In this document: positions 27,384 through 35,876 of the stretch, piece by piece | How positions within the stretch are numbered: the first letter of the stretch is position 1 | How the letters are laid out: every line of letters starts with the position of its first letter | Source of the DNA: Poriferisulfidus sp965221375 | GTDB lineage: Bacteria; Pseudomonadota; Gammaproteobacteria; Poriferisulfidales; Poriferisulfidaceae | Length of the DNA: 64,000 nucleotides | Assembly: GCA_965221375.1 (NCBI GenBank) | Contig: OZ244883.1 | Location: forward strand, 930,001-994,000 | Direction: 5' to 3' | Made by a program: the position numbers and the translations under genes | The notes under the pieces: model-generated | The model's database searches: none | What the model saw: the letters and a program-made list of their open reading frames with translations, nothing else | What the model was told of the DNA's origin: nothing

Positions 27384-28055
27384 ATGTCGAAAATTTTGGC
27401 GCTGGAGACTTCGACCGAGTTATGCTCGGCGGCATTGGGAGTAGGTGAGACTATTTATCAACGACAGCGTTTGGCGCCGCGCGAACATACTCAATATGTC
27501 ATGGGTCAAATCGACGAGTTGTTCGAAACTGCCAATTGTGCGCCTAAAGATTTGGATGCGGTCGCCTTCGGGGCGGGTCCGGGAAGTTTTACCGGAGTGA
27601 GGTTGGCGACGGCGTTGGCGCAAGGATTTGCCGTCGCACATAATTTACCGGTGCTTTCGATTTCCACGTTGGGCGCAATGGCTTGGCCGGTTCTAAAGGA
27701 ACATCCGGACGTGCCTGTATTGACCGCGCTCGATGCGCGCTTGAAGCAAGTTTATTGGGGGGGTTACAAGCTCCATAAAGGAGAGTTGACTGCAGTCATT
27801 CCCGATACGCTATCGGCTCCGGAAGAGTTGTCCGAGCAGCTGGCGGAGCTGACGTCATGGCATGGGGTGGGTTCCGGCTGGAGTTTGCCGGAAATGCATA
27901 AAATAGCGGAGAAATCCGTACAGCGCATAGATTCAGATGTGTACCCAGAGGCTCAGGCAGTACTGGAGTTGGCCCAGCGAGATTTCCAATGCGGGCGCGG
28001 CAAACCAGTGCAAGAGGCACAACCCATTTATTTACGACATCCGGTGGATTCCTGA
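27384..28055 (+). CDS. tsaB: tRNA threonylcarbamoyladenosine protein TsaB
   Basis: Inactive ASKHA-fold partner of TsaD in making t6A at position 37 of ANN-decoding tRNAs. 223 residues from the ATG at 27384 (MSKILALETSTELCSAAL); ATG 27372 and TTG 27366 are in frame. The segments LAPREHTQ and FGAGPGSFTGVRLATALAQG are diagnostic. Ends in a TGATG junction with the next gene. Confidence 0.94.
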   Translation: MSKILALETSTELCSAALGVGETIYQRQRLAPREHTQYVMGQIDELFETANCAPKDLDAVAFGAGPGSFTGVRLATALAQGFAVAHNLPVLSISTLGAMAWPVLKEHPDVPVLTALDARLKQVYWGGYKLHKGELTAVIPDTLSAPEELSEQLAELTSWHGVGSGWSLPEMHKIAEKSVQRIDSDVYPEAQAVLELAQRDFQCGRGKPVQEAQPIYLRHPVDS

Positions 28056-28498
28056 TGCCGACCCGTCCTCGTTTTCATCTGGCCATCCCAGTGGATGACT
28101 TATCTGCTGCCGAGGCTTTTTACGCGGGCATACTGCAGTGTCAGATCGGGCGTTCGGCAGAGCAGTGGATTGATTTCGATTTGATGGGCCACCAGGTGAC
28201 GACCCACCAAGTAGCGGAGAAATTGTCCCATGCCGACAACGAAGTCGATGGAGAAACCATCGCGGTGCCCCACTTTGGGTTGATCTTGGATTGGCAACAC
28301 TGGGAAGACTTAATGGAGCGCTTGCGTGAGTGCCAGGTAACATTCACCTTGCCTCCCACCATTCGTTTTGAGGGTGCAGTCGGCGAGCAGGCGACGGCTT
28401 TTGTCCAGGATCCGGCCGGGAACGTGCTGGAATTTAAAGCGTTCCGAAACCCCGACCAAGTTTTCGCGCGACCCCAAACCAATCATCAAAATGGATAA
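28055..28498 (+). CDS. VOC/glyoxalase-superfamily protein
   Basis: 147 residues from the ATG that overlaps the tsaB stop by one base. Begins RFHLAIPVDDLSAAEAFY, the first strand-helix of a vicinal-oxygen-chelate module, and ends QDPAGNVLEFKAF, the matching final strand with its metal-ligand Glu. His6 (in RFHLAIP), His/Glu pairs later and the single module suggest a metal enzyme, possibly dioxygenase-like, but the substrate cannot be told. Coupling to tsaB is positional only. Confidence 0.85.
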   Translation: MPTRPRFHLAIPVDDLSAAEAFYAGILQCQIGRSAEQWIDFDLMGHQVTTHQVAEKLSHADNEVDGETIAVPHFGLILDWQHWEDLMERLRECQVTFTLPPTIRFEGAVGEQATAFVQDPAGNVLEFKAFRNPDQVFARPQTNHQNG

Positions 28499-28527
28499 CT
28501 TAATAGCAGTAAGGTTGGATTGATCCG

Positions 28528-30270
28528 ATGCCAATTCGCAAGCTGAATGCCAGCCTTATTAATCAGATCACCGCGGGCGAGGTTATCGAACGGCCGTCAT
28601 CGGTAGTCAAGGAGTTGGTGGAAAACAGTTTGGACGCGGGGGCAAAGCGCATCCAGGTACGCATCGAGGAAGGCGGCAAACGTTTGATTGCGATTACGGA
28701 TGATGGTTGCGGTATCGCTCCGGACGAAATGTCACTGGCTTTGGCGAGGCATGCGACGTCCAAGTTGGATAGTGCGGATGATCTATGGCGCATTCAAACC
28801 TTAGGTTTTCGCGGCGAAGCGCTCCCCAGTATCGCGTCGGTTTCGCGGCTGACTTTAATCTCAGCTGTGGGCGACGATGAGCATGGATGGTGTCTTGAGG
28901 GTGGAAAAGAAGTCGCTCCTCGTCCCCATGCCCAGGCTCGAGGAAGTACGGTGGAAGTGCGTGATTTGTTTTACAACACCCCCGCGCGCCGCAAGTTTCT
29001 ACGGGCGGCTTCTACCGAATGGAAACACATCGCCGGAATTCTTCGCCGGCTGGCGTTGGGGCATTTGGCGGTCACTTTTGAAGTCAGTCATGATGGCCGG
29101 CAACAGATGAACTTCCCCGGGACAATCGAGGGGGCTGCGGAGACGACTCGACTGGAAGCGATTCTGGGGAATGAATTTGCGGAACAATCAGTATTTTTCG
29201 AGGATGCCGCAGAAGGCATGCGAGTTTGCGGGTGGTTGGGTTTGCCTACATATTCCCGGAGCCAGCCGGACATGCAGTATTTGTACGTCAATGGACGGCA
29301 TGTACGCGACAAGACGGCAGCGCATGCGATTCGACGCGCTTATGAAGACGTGTTGTATGGGCAGCGTTATCCTTGTTATGTGGTGTATCTGCAGGTGCCG
29401 GGAGAAACGGTCGACGTCAATGTGCATCCGACCAAGATGGAAGTGAGGTTTCGGGAAGGGCGCCTTGTACACCATTTCCTTTCCCACAGTGTCGCCCAAG
29501 CGATTGGTACGGTGCGACCCAGTGATGCGGGGCATGAAGCGGGACATTTCCGCACCCTGATTAACGAAAACCCTCAGGCCCGGCAAGCCTATATGGCGCT
29601 TCAGGAGAAGGATCCATCACGGATATCGCCTCGCGAAGTTCAAGTACCGGGCGCAACGAATGAAAAGGTCACAGAAGCCTCGGAAACTCCTCCTTTAGGC
29701 TATGCTCGGGCGCAGCTGCATGATATCTACGTGCTTGCCGAAAATACTCAAGGGATGGTGCTTGTGGATATGCATGCCGCTCATGAGCGCATTACTTACG
29801 AGCGCCTCAAGGCTTCACGCGATGGGCAAGGCGTACGCATGCAGCCTCTATTGGTTCCGCAAAGTCTTACTTTGAGTGAGGCTGAGGTGGCATGTGTTGA
29901 AGAACATGGAGAAGTATTGAAAAGTTTCGGTGTGGAAGTGGATGTGGCGGGGCCGACACAGGTGCGTATCCGTGCAGTGCCTTCATTACTTTCGCGCGCC
30001 GACCCTACGGCACTGGTACAGGATGTTATTGCCGACTTGATGGAGCATGGGGATAGTCGGCGCATTCAGGAAGTCGAAAATGAATTACTGTCTTCAATGG
30101 CATGTCATGGCGCGGTTCGCGCCGGACATCGCCTGGGACTGGAAGAAATGAATGCTCTGCTGCGTGCGATGGAAGAGACTGAACGTTCGGGACAATGCAA
30201 CCACGGACGTCCGACCTGGGTTCAGTTGAGCATTGACCAATTGGACAAGTTGTTTATGCGCGGTCAGTGA
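28528..30270 (+). CDS. mutL: DNA mismatch repair protein MutL
   Basis: Links MutS recognition to strand incision. 580 residues. The GHKL ATPase region has NQITAGEVIERPSSVVKELVENSLDAGA, DDGCGI and TLGFRGEALPSI. The C-terminal half carries D-M-H-A-x2-E-x4-E at 414-425 and CNHGRP at 557-562, the metal sites of endonuclease-type MutL. E. coli MutL lacks these; Pseudomonas MutL has the same Met variant. Strand incision is therefore probably done by MutL itself, without MutH. Overlaps miaA in GTGA. Confidence 0.96.
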   Translation: MPIRKLNASLINQITAGEVIERPSSVVKELVENSLDAGAKRIQVRIEEGGKRLIAITDDGCGIAPDEMSLALARHATSKLDSADDLWRIQTLGFRGEALPSIASVSRLTLISAVGDDEHGWCLEGGKEVAPRPHAQARGSTVEVRDLFYNTPARRKFLRAASTEWKHIAGILRRLALGHLAVTFEVSHDGRQQMNFPGTIEGAAETTRLEAILGNEFAEQSVFFEDAAEGMRVCGWLGLPTYSRSQPDMQYLYVNGRHVRDKTAAHAIRRAYEDVLYGQRYPCYVVYLQVPGETVDVNVHPTKMEVRFREGRLVHHFLSHSVAQAIGTVRPSDAGHEAGHFRTLINENPQARQAYMALQEKDPSRISPREVQVPGATNEKVTEASETPPLGYARAQLHDIYVLAENTQGMVLVDMHAAHERITYERLKASRDGQGVRMQPLLVPQSLTLSEAEVACVEEHGEVLKSFGVEVDVAGPTQVRIRAVPSLLSRADPTALVQDVIADLMEHGDSRRIQEVENELLSSMACHGAVRAGHRLGLEEMNALLRAMEETERSGQCNHGRPTWVQLSIDQLDKLFMRGQ

Positions 30271-31208
30271 CTGAGGTACGGATGCGCGCGTTGGCTTTGA
30301 TGGGGCCGACGGCGGTTGGCAAAACCGATTACGCTGTGGAATTGGTGCGGCGCTGGCCTTTTGAAATTATCAGCGTCGATTCAGCCATGATTTATCGAGG
30401 CATGGATATCGGCAGCGCGACGCCGGAACCCGATATTTTGGCGATTGCTCCGCATCGGATGATCAATATTCTGGATCCGGCGGAGACATTTTCGGCATAT
30501 GCGTTTGCTCAACAGGCTCGGGCGCACATGACGCAAATATATAAAGCCGGGCGAATTCCGCTGTTGGTTGGTGGTTCGCGCCTCTATTTTCTGGCATTGA
30601 TCCGAGGGTTATCTCCCATTCCAGACCCGGAAGCGAAAATACGAAGGAACTTGCGACAAACTATTAAAAAACAAGGCATTCAATTTCTGTACAAGCGTCT
30701 CAGCCAGTGTGATCCTGCCACCGCGCATCGCCTGAAACCAACGGACTCGCAACGTATTTTGAGAGCTTTGGAAGTGTACGAATCCAGCGGACGACCGCTG
30801 AGCTTTTGGCACGGCCTCGCACCGTCAGCAACGCGGCAGGGAGTCGAATATCTGCAACTGGCCTTGTGGCCGGAAGATCGCAGCCGCCTGCATCAACAGA
30901 TCAACCAGCGGTTTGACAACATGCTGGGCAATGGCTTGATTGAGGAGACACAAGCCCTGCACGCACGAGACGATTTGAATCTGGAGTGCTCGGCAATGCG
31001 CTGCGTGGGTTATCGACAGGTATGGCGATATCTGGAGGGCGAGTGCAATCGCGAGCAAATGCGTGTCCAAGCCCAGGCAGCGACGCGCCAATTGGCCAAG
31101 CGGCAAATGACATGGCTGCGCAACAGCCAGAATATCTCGAACATCTCGGCAGGCATGCGTGGCCGAGATCGACTCATTACAGCCGTCGGAAAATGGCTGC
31201 GTCAATAA
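30267..31208 (+). CDS. miaA: tRNA dimethylallyltransferase
   Basis: Puts a dimethylallyl group on A37 of UNN-decoding tRNAs. 313 residues. P-loop GPTAVGKTD at 13-21 and the DSAMIYRGMDIGSATP segment that binds the substrate phosphate are clear. The GTG at 30267 overlaps the mutL stop; an ATG at 30282 (MRALALMGPT) is a second option. mutL-miaA-hfq-hflX is the conserved gammaproteobacterial order. The prenyl donor could come from the MEP pathway encoded at 26077-27286. Confidence 0.96.
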   Translation: MTEVRMRALALMGPTAVGKTDYAVELVRRWPFEIISVDSAMIYRGMDIGSATPEPDILAIAPHRMINILDPAETFSAYAFAQQARAHMTQIYKAGRIPLLVGGSRLYFLALIRGLSPIPDPEAKIRRNLRQTIKKQGIQFLYKRLSQCDPATAHRLKPTDSQRILRALEVYESSGRPLSFWHGLAPSATRQGVEYLQLALWPEDRSRLHQQINQRFDNMLGNGLIEETQALHARDDLNLECSAMRCVGYRQVWRYLEGECNREQMRVQAQAATRQLAKRQMTWLRNSQNISNISAGMRGRDRLITAVGKWLRQ

Positions 31209-31399
31209 AATCGGCTATGGACAGAGCCGAGTGTGGAACAGGGCAGTTATGCAGAGGCGAAAAAAGAGTTCCGCATGTTAAACTGCTATTCGGTCGCTTG
31301 CATTCCACAAGATTTGAGCGGCGCGGCGAGTGCATAGGCGGCCTTCCAACAGGGTAACAGTTGGGCATCAGAGGCAACAACGCCGCCAGCGAGGAACAG

Positions 31400-31642
31400 A
31401 TGAGCAGATCACAAGGCGTTCAAGACCCTTTCCTAAAAGCGGTATGCCAGGAACAGGTTCCGGTGAGTATTTATCTCATCAACGGCGTCAAGCTGAAAGG
31501 ACAAGTACATTCATACGACCAATTTGTGGTCATATTGAAAGAAGCAGTCAATCAAATGATTTACAAGCACGCGATTTCAACCATCGTGCCGGCCTCCATG
31601 ATTGAATTTGGCAATCTGGCGGAAGGAGAGGTGAGTCATTAG
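31400..31642 (+). CDS. hfq: RNA chaperone Hfq
   Basis: 80 residues, the core form without the long C-terminal tail of the E. coli protein (102). The Sm1 motif (VSIYLINGVKLKGQVHSYDQFVV, in part) and Sm2 motif YKHAIST are present; the proximal-face start QGVQDPFL is typical. The ATG at 31400 follows GAGGAA; the upstream frame to 31361 is not needed. Hexameric Hfq pairs small RNAs with mRNAs. The 191 bases after miaA may hold its own promoter, but I find no strong box. Confidence 0.96.
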   Translation: MSRSQGVQDPFLKAVCQEQVPVSIYLINGVKLKGQVHSYDQFVVILKEAVNQMIYKHAISTIVPASMIEFGNLAEGEVSH

Positions 31643-31662
31643 TTTTAGGTGGAAGTCCCCGC

Positions 31663-32964
31663 TTGTTTGAGCGGATCGTAGCGGAGCCTACCTGCGTGGT
31701 GGCGTATGTGGCGCCAACACGGAACGTGGATGTTGCCGAGCAGGAAGAATTTTTCAGTCTGGTGACCAGCGCGGGGCTTGAGCCTCGGGCGCAACTTCGT
31801 TTTCATCGCCGCACGCCTCACCCGCGGTGGTATTTCGGTTCCGGTCAAGCGGAACAAATCCGACAGCACTGTGAGTCTCACGGTACTCAATTACTGGTGG
31901 TCAATGCTGATCTCAGCCCCAGCCAGGAACGTAATCTGGAAACTCAACTCCAATGCCGGGTATTGAGTCGCACAGGGTTGATTCTGGACATTTTTGCCCA
32001 ACGGGCTCGCTCACACGAAGGGAAACTTCAAGTGGAGCTGGCCCAACTCACTTATTTGTCCACACGCCTGGTGCGAGGCTGGAGTCACTTGGAACGGCAA
32101 AAAGGTGGCATTGGGCTAAGAGGTCCGGGTGAAACCCAGTTGGAATTGGATCGCCGCCTGTTGACAAAGCGGGTGCAGACACTGCGCCGTCGTCTCGCTC
32201 TGGTGGAACGACAGCGTGCCCAAAGCCGGATGCGGCGACGGCGCGCCCGATTGTTTCGTGTGGCATTGGTGGGTTATACCAATGCCGGAAAATCCACACT
32301 GTTCAACAGTTTGACGGGTAGCGATGTTGTGGTTGCCGATCAATTATTTGCAACGTTGGACCCCACTCACCGGCGCCTGCATCTGGGCCATGGATGTGAC
32401 GCGGTGCTTTCGGATACGGTGGGTTTTGTGCGGGATTTGCCCCCGGAATTGATGCAGGCTTTTCGTTCGACGCTGGAGGAAGTGTGCGACAGTGATTTGC
32501 TGGTGCATGTCATTGACCGCAGTGATCCTCAGCATTTAGAGCAAGCGCACCAGGTCCGCGAGGTGCTGGAACAGATCGGGGCGTCGGAATTGCCCGTTCT
32601 GGAAGTGCATAACAAGATGGATCAAGTGGAGGAAGCGGCGGGTCTGACCGGCATGAATGGATCGAGACGTCGTCTTTTCGTATCCGCGCAGACAGGCGCA
32701 GGTCTGGACGAGTTGCGTGCGTATCTGCTCAAGCAACTTTTGAGCGATACCGCCAACGTCATGTTACGTTTGCCGGTGACCGGCTATCCGCTGCGTGCGG
32801 AGCTGCATCGCCTGGGGAAAGTTGAGATGGAGCGTTTTACGGAACAGGGCGAATGCGAAATGCGCCTGCGCTTGCCACGGTCTGACGTGGCCCGCTTTAA
32901 GCAGTATCAGGTGACGCCTTTAGATCCGGTCGCCGAGCGAGAATTCGGGGAGCAGGCGAGATAG
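31663..32964 (+). CDS. hflX: GTPase HflX
   Basis: Ribosome-splitting GTPase of the stress response. 433 residues from a TTG start at 31663, preceded by AGGTGG. N-terminal HflX domain (about 1-195, with GSGQAEQI and ERQKGGIGLRGPGETQLE in parts), G1 loop GYTNAGKSTLFN near 204, G3 DTVGFVRDLP, G4 NKMD. The C-terminal 60 residues are a small domain that closes the family. Last gene of the mutL cluster; converges on the C1-cofactor operon after 17 bases. Confidence 0.95.
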   Translation: MFERIVAEPTCVVAYVAPTRNVDVAEQEEFFSLVTSAGLEPRAQLRFHRRTPHPRWYFGSGQAEQIRQHCESHGTQLLVVNADLSPSQERNLETQLQCRVLSRTGLILDIFAQRARSHEGKLQVELAQLTYLSTRLVRGWSHLERQKGGIGLRGPGETQLELDRRLLTKRVQTLRRRLALVERQRAQSRMRRRRARLFRVALVGYTNAGKSTLFNSLTGSDVVVADQLFATLDPTHRRLHLGHGCDAVLSDTVGFVRDLPPELMQAFRSTLEEVCDSDLLVHVIDRSDPQHLEQAHQVREVLEQIGASELPVLEVHNKMDQVEEAAGLTGMNGSRRRLFVSAQTGAGLDELRAYLLKQLLSDTANVMLRLPVTGYPLRAELHRLGKVEMERFTEQGECEMRLRLPRSDVARFKQYQVTPLDPVAEREFGEQAR

Positions 32965-32981
32965 GACCGAGACGACCGCTT

Positions 32982-33764
32982 TTATGCTTGTCTTGAGCTT
33001 GCGTAAAGTGGTCCTTGGGTTTCCAAAGAGCCGTCCCAAGCGGGTGTGGCCCAATCTGCAGCGGTCGGCAAATCAAGCGATGCAGTCTGTGATGTGCTGA
33101 GAGTATCGACGAGTTCGCGTACTGCTTCGGGGTCAATTTCGCGGGTGCGGGTGTTCGCCCTGCACAAGGCTCCTCGAAATCCTAAATAATCAGGTTGCGC
33201 CGAGAGATACTCCGTCGCGGACATCGCATCCAGTCGGCCGGCCAAACCACTTAGTAATTGAGCCTGGCGCGTGGCTTGGACCCATTGGTGTGCTTGTTCG
33301 CGGCCAATGTGCTGGGTCAATGTCCCGGCTTCCTTGTCGGCGGTATCCAGCATTAAGCCGCTCAAGTTGGCGGCTTGGGCAGGGAGAATCCACTGCAGAG
33401 GGTGGATGTCGGGGCAATCCACAAACAAAACGGCGATGGCCCCAGTCGGTGGAGCAATAGCGGCACGCAACTTTGATAAGAGAGGCAATTGAGCCGCACT
33501 GGAAAATCCGACCTTGACGAAATCCACGCCAGTTTCAGTCAACTGCCGGGCTTGATCCCAAATATCCGGGTCCGTAGCCGAACCGGCAGCGGCACTTACA
33601 AGCCGTCGCCCTTGCACATGGGTGACGACTTCGCGTACCGTGTTGATGTCTACTGGGCCTAACGCACCGCAAGCCGGATTTTTCAAATCCAACACTGCAA
33701 TGGGCGTTTGCGAGAGCAGCTCCGCTTCCTGAAAATTTTGTACGCTGCCAAGAATGCGAGTCAT
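32982..33764 (-). CDS. mfnB: MfnB-like (5-formylfuran-3-yl)methyl phosphate synthase family protein
   Basis: 260 residues, UPF0264/DUF556 family. The archaeal enzyme condenses two glyceraldehyde 3-phosphates to the furan precursor of methanofuran; methylotrophic bacteria need the related methylofuran for the formyltransferase/hydrolase complex. Visible: LDLKNPACGALG with the Schiff-base-type Lys, then VDFVKVGF and CPDIHPLQWILPAQ. The ATG at 33764 overlaps the stop of the upstream gene (ATGA). The frame extends 19 codons further, but that reaches into the neighbouring gene. Third gene of the operon. Confidence 0.85.
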   Translation of the reverse strand: MTRILGSVQNFQEAELLSQTPIAVLDLKNPACGALGPVDINTVREVVTHVQGRRLVSAAAGSATDPDIWDQARQLTETGVDFVKVGFSSAAQLPLLSKLRAAIAPPTGAIAVLFVDCPDIHPLQWILPAQAANLSGLMLDTADKEAGTLTQHIGREQAHQWVQATRQAQLLSGLAGRLDAMSATEYLSAQPDYLGFRGALCRANTRTREIDPEAVRELVDTLSTSQTASLDLPTAADWATPAWDGSLETQGPLYASSRQA

Positions 33765-34336
33765 AATGCCGCCTCGGCGAAATTTGGGTGCTTTTGTATG
33801 TGTGCCATCAGCCACCCCCAAGCTTCTTGTTCGAGAGGTCCGGCTGTTTTCTCCACGGCAATCGATAAATAATTTATTTCGTCTTTAATTTTCTGGGCCG
33901 GAAGACGGTCCAGGCGACTCACCAGAATCGCCAATTCCAGCACGGCGGCCTGAGCGCGGTTGTAACCTCGAAAAGGTGCGTGAATTTCTTCATGAATGAT
34001 TTTGCAGGTAAACGTGGGTCGCAGGGAATCATCTTCACAAGATTCCACCTCCACTTCTGCATGGGACAGGCAATCGGCCAGGCGCGGGCAGGGCACAACC
34101 TCCGCACTGACCGTGGGCCAGTCTCGGCGTCCCGTCAGGCACCCGGCAAAAACACGCACATCATCGGGGCGGTTGACGACAGCGCAGCCTTGGTGGAGCA
34201 AGTTTTCCAAGGTTTGCGAAGGGCGGAAAGGCTTGAGTAACAGGCGGCGAGACGCGACATGCACACCCATCGGAGCAATGTGAGCTTGGTTGTCGTCGCC
34301 GAGCGTCGTGACGATGCTTTCCAGAATTTCCGGCAT
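33761..34336 (-). CDS. DUF447-family protein of C1-cofactor metabolism
   Basis: 191 residues. Starts EILESIVTTLGDDNQAHIAPMGV, which resembles flavin-binding split-barrel proteins, and continues with NRPDDVRVFAGCLTGRRDW. Relatives occur in methanogens and in bacteria that use tetrahydromethanopterin; the biochemical role is not established to my knowledge. Overlaps both neighbours (TGATG upstream, ATGA downstream), so the three genes are surely made together. Confidence 0.8.
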   Translation of the reverse strand: MPEILESIVTTLGDDNQAHIAPMGVHVASRRLLLKPFRPSQTLENLLHQGCAVVNRPDDVRVFAGCLTGRRDWPTVSAEVVPCPRLADCLSHAEVEVESCEDDSLRPTFTCKIIHEEIHAPFRGYNRAQAAVLELAILVSRLDRLPAQKIKDEINYLSIAVEKTAGPLEQEAWGWLMAHIQKHPNFAEAAL

Positions 34337-35751
34337 CAGGATGATTTTCGATGTCTCAGACGTTCCTTGTGTTTTTTCAGCATCGGGCCTTCCTCTTTAA
34401 ATGCAGAAAGGTCTTGCTCCGGCGGGGTGACTGCGCATCCCCATTTCAAATCCTCATCCTGCTGGTAGCGCTTGCCCAACTGCCAAGCAATCTGTGCTCG
34501 CGCCAATTCCACACCCAAATAGAACAAGTGACCGGGATCGTCGTCCAGATCCAAGTCCGGGTAAAAAGCAATGGGGTCGGTATGAACGAATTCGCCGTCC
34601 CGATTGTACAGGTGAATGCCATCTTCGGCGACTTGAATGCGGAAATTGGGGTCCTTAATAGCCGCTGCAAATTCTGCAATTTCTTCAGGAGTGTAGGGGA
34701 AGGGATGGCGCTCGTGCAGCATCATCAGTTGATCATCGATGCCTTTGGGGGGAATGTTTTGGCTGGCGGCTGCGCGCATGATGCGGCGGCTTCGATCGGC
34801 TTCACGGATTGAAGTACGGCAGTGTTCGCTGACTTGAGTGGCCAGTACGTATTGAATATCCAGTTCCGAAATCAAACCAAACAGCAAGGCGTTCATGCCG
34901 ACAGTGTCCGCATGTGTCAATTCGGTCAAATTGCCGATCCCCATCATGATGGGGATATCCGGGAAACGGCGGCGCAATTCCACGTACCGGGCAATGGAGT
35001 CAGCACAACCGAAGTGGATGGGATCAAGGATCGGGTCGGCGATAAAAGCGCGATTTTTTGACTGCAGTGTTTCGATGGCATCGCACAAGCCGGCCAAGTC
35101 TTCATTGGTCTGCGGAATTAAGACGGGCACGGCATCGACTTCATCGGCAATCCATAAAGCGTCGGGACGCAAACTCAGCAGCATGTCTGCTCCTGCTCTT
35201 GCTCCGGTCAGCAGATCCTGTTCTTCCAGAGAATCTACGCTGACAAGGAAGTCGTGTTCCTTGAGCATCTGCACGGCGTCGGCCAAGTGTGGAAAATCGA
35301 CTCCGGGCAGGCACCCGACATCAATAATATCGGCCCCGTCGCGTTGGTATTCCTGTGCTTGCTTGAGGATTGCCTCCAGGCTCATGTTGGGGGCTTCGGT
35401 CAGTTCGGCGATGATGCGCACGTCGTAGCGGCTGAGATCATCGGCAATCGAGGCACGACCGAAAAACTGGGGCAAATCTTTGAGTTCTTCGGGGCCGCGT
35501 TCGACCGGCACCTTGAAATGCTGCTCCAATTCGTCCAAATCCCCACGGACCCGCCCGGGAAGCAGAATGCGATCCACATCTTCAGGCAGCTCCAGACGCT
35601 TGAGAATCAATGCGGGTGTCATTAAAGCCGCGACACTGGCACCGACTTGGCGGACTTCGTACTCGAAATCCGTCGGCTGCATGGCTTCCAATACGCGATG
35701 AAGGCTCCGTTCGGCCAGGCGGCCCGTCAGGAACAGAATTTTTTCGGCCAT
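34336..35751 (-). CDS. Dihydropteroate-synthase-like protein (DUF6513 type)
   Basis: 471 residues. An N-terminal part (about 1-130, with MAEKILFLTGRLAE and LLPGRVRGDLDEL) is followed by a TIM barrel related to dihydropteroate synthase (GADIIDVGCLPG, VSVDSLE, FIADPILDPIHFG, MMGIGNLTELTHAD) and a C-terminal part. Homologues cluster with H4MPT genes of methylotrophs, where a pterin-arylamine coupling is expected; which step this one performs is an inference. First gene of the three-gene operon, divergent from recJ with 125 bases between. Confidence 0.82.
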   Translation of the reverse strand: MAEKILFLTGRLAERSLHRVLEAMQPTDFEYEVRQVGASVAALMTPALILKRLELPEDVDRILLPGRVRGDLDELEQHFKVPVERGPEELKDLPQFFGRASIADDLSRYDVRIIAELTEAPNMSLEAILKQAQEYQRDGADIIDVGCLPGVDFPHLADAVQMLKEHDFLVSVDSLEEQDLLTGARAGADMLLSLRPDALWIADEVDAVPVLIPQTNEDLAGLCDAIETLQSKNRAFIADPILDPIHFGCADSIARYVELRRRFPDIPIMMGIGNLTELTHADTVGMNALLFGLISELDIQYVLATQVSEHCRTSIREADRSRRIMRAAASQNIPPKGIDDQLMMLHERHPFPYTPEEIAEFAAAIKDPNFRIQVAEDGIHLYNRDGEFVHTDPIAFYPDLDLDDDPGHLFYLGVELARAQIAWQLGKRYQQDEDLKWGCAVTPPEQDLSAFKEEGPMLKKHKERLRHRKSS

Positions 35752-35876
35752 AAATCACCGTCTTGCGGTAGCGGCATTCTAGCAAGGTGCCACAGGCGAT
35801 GAACACGGTGTCTTGTAGAATGATGTTTGATGCATATGCCGCTTGTGGGGCAGGTCTGCATCACTGGCTGCGCCTG

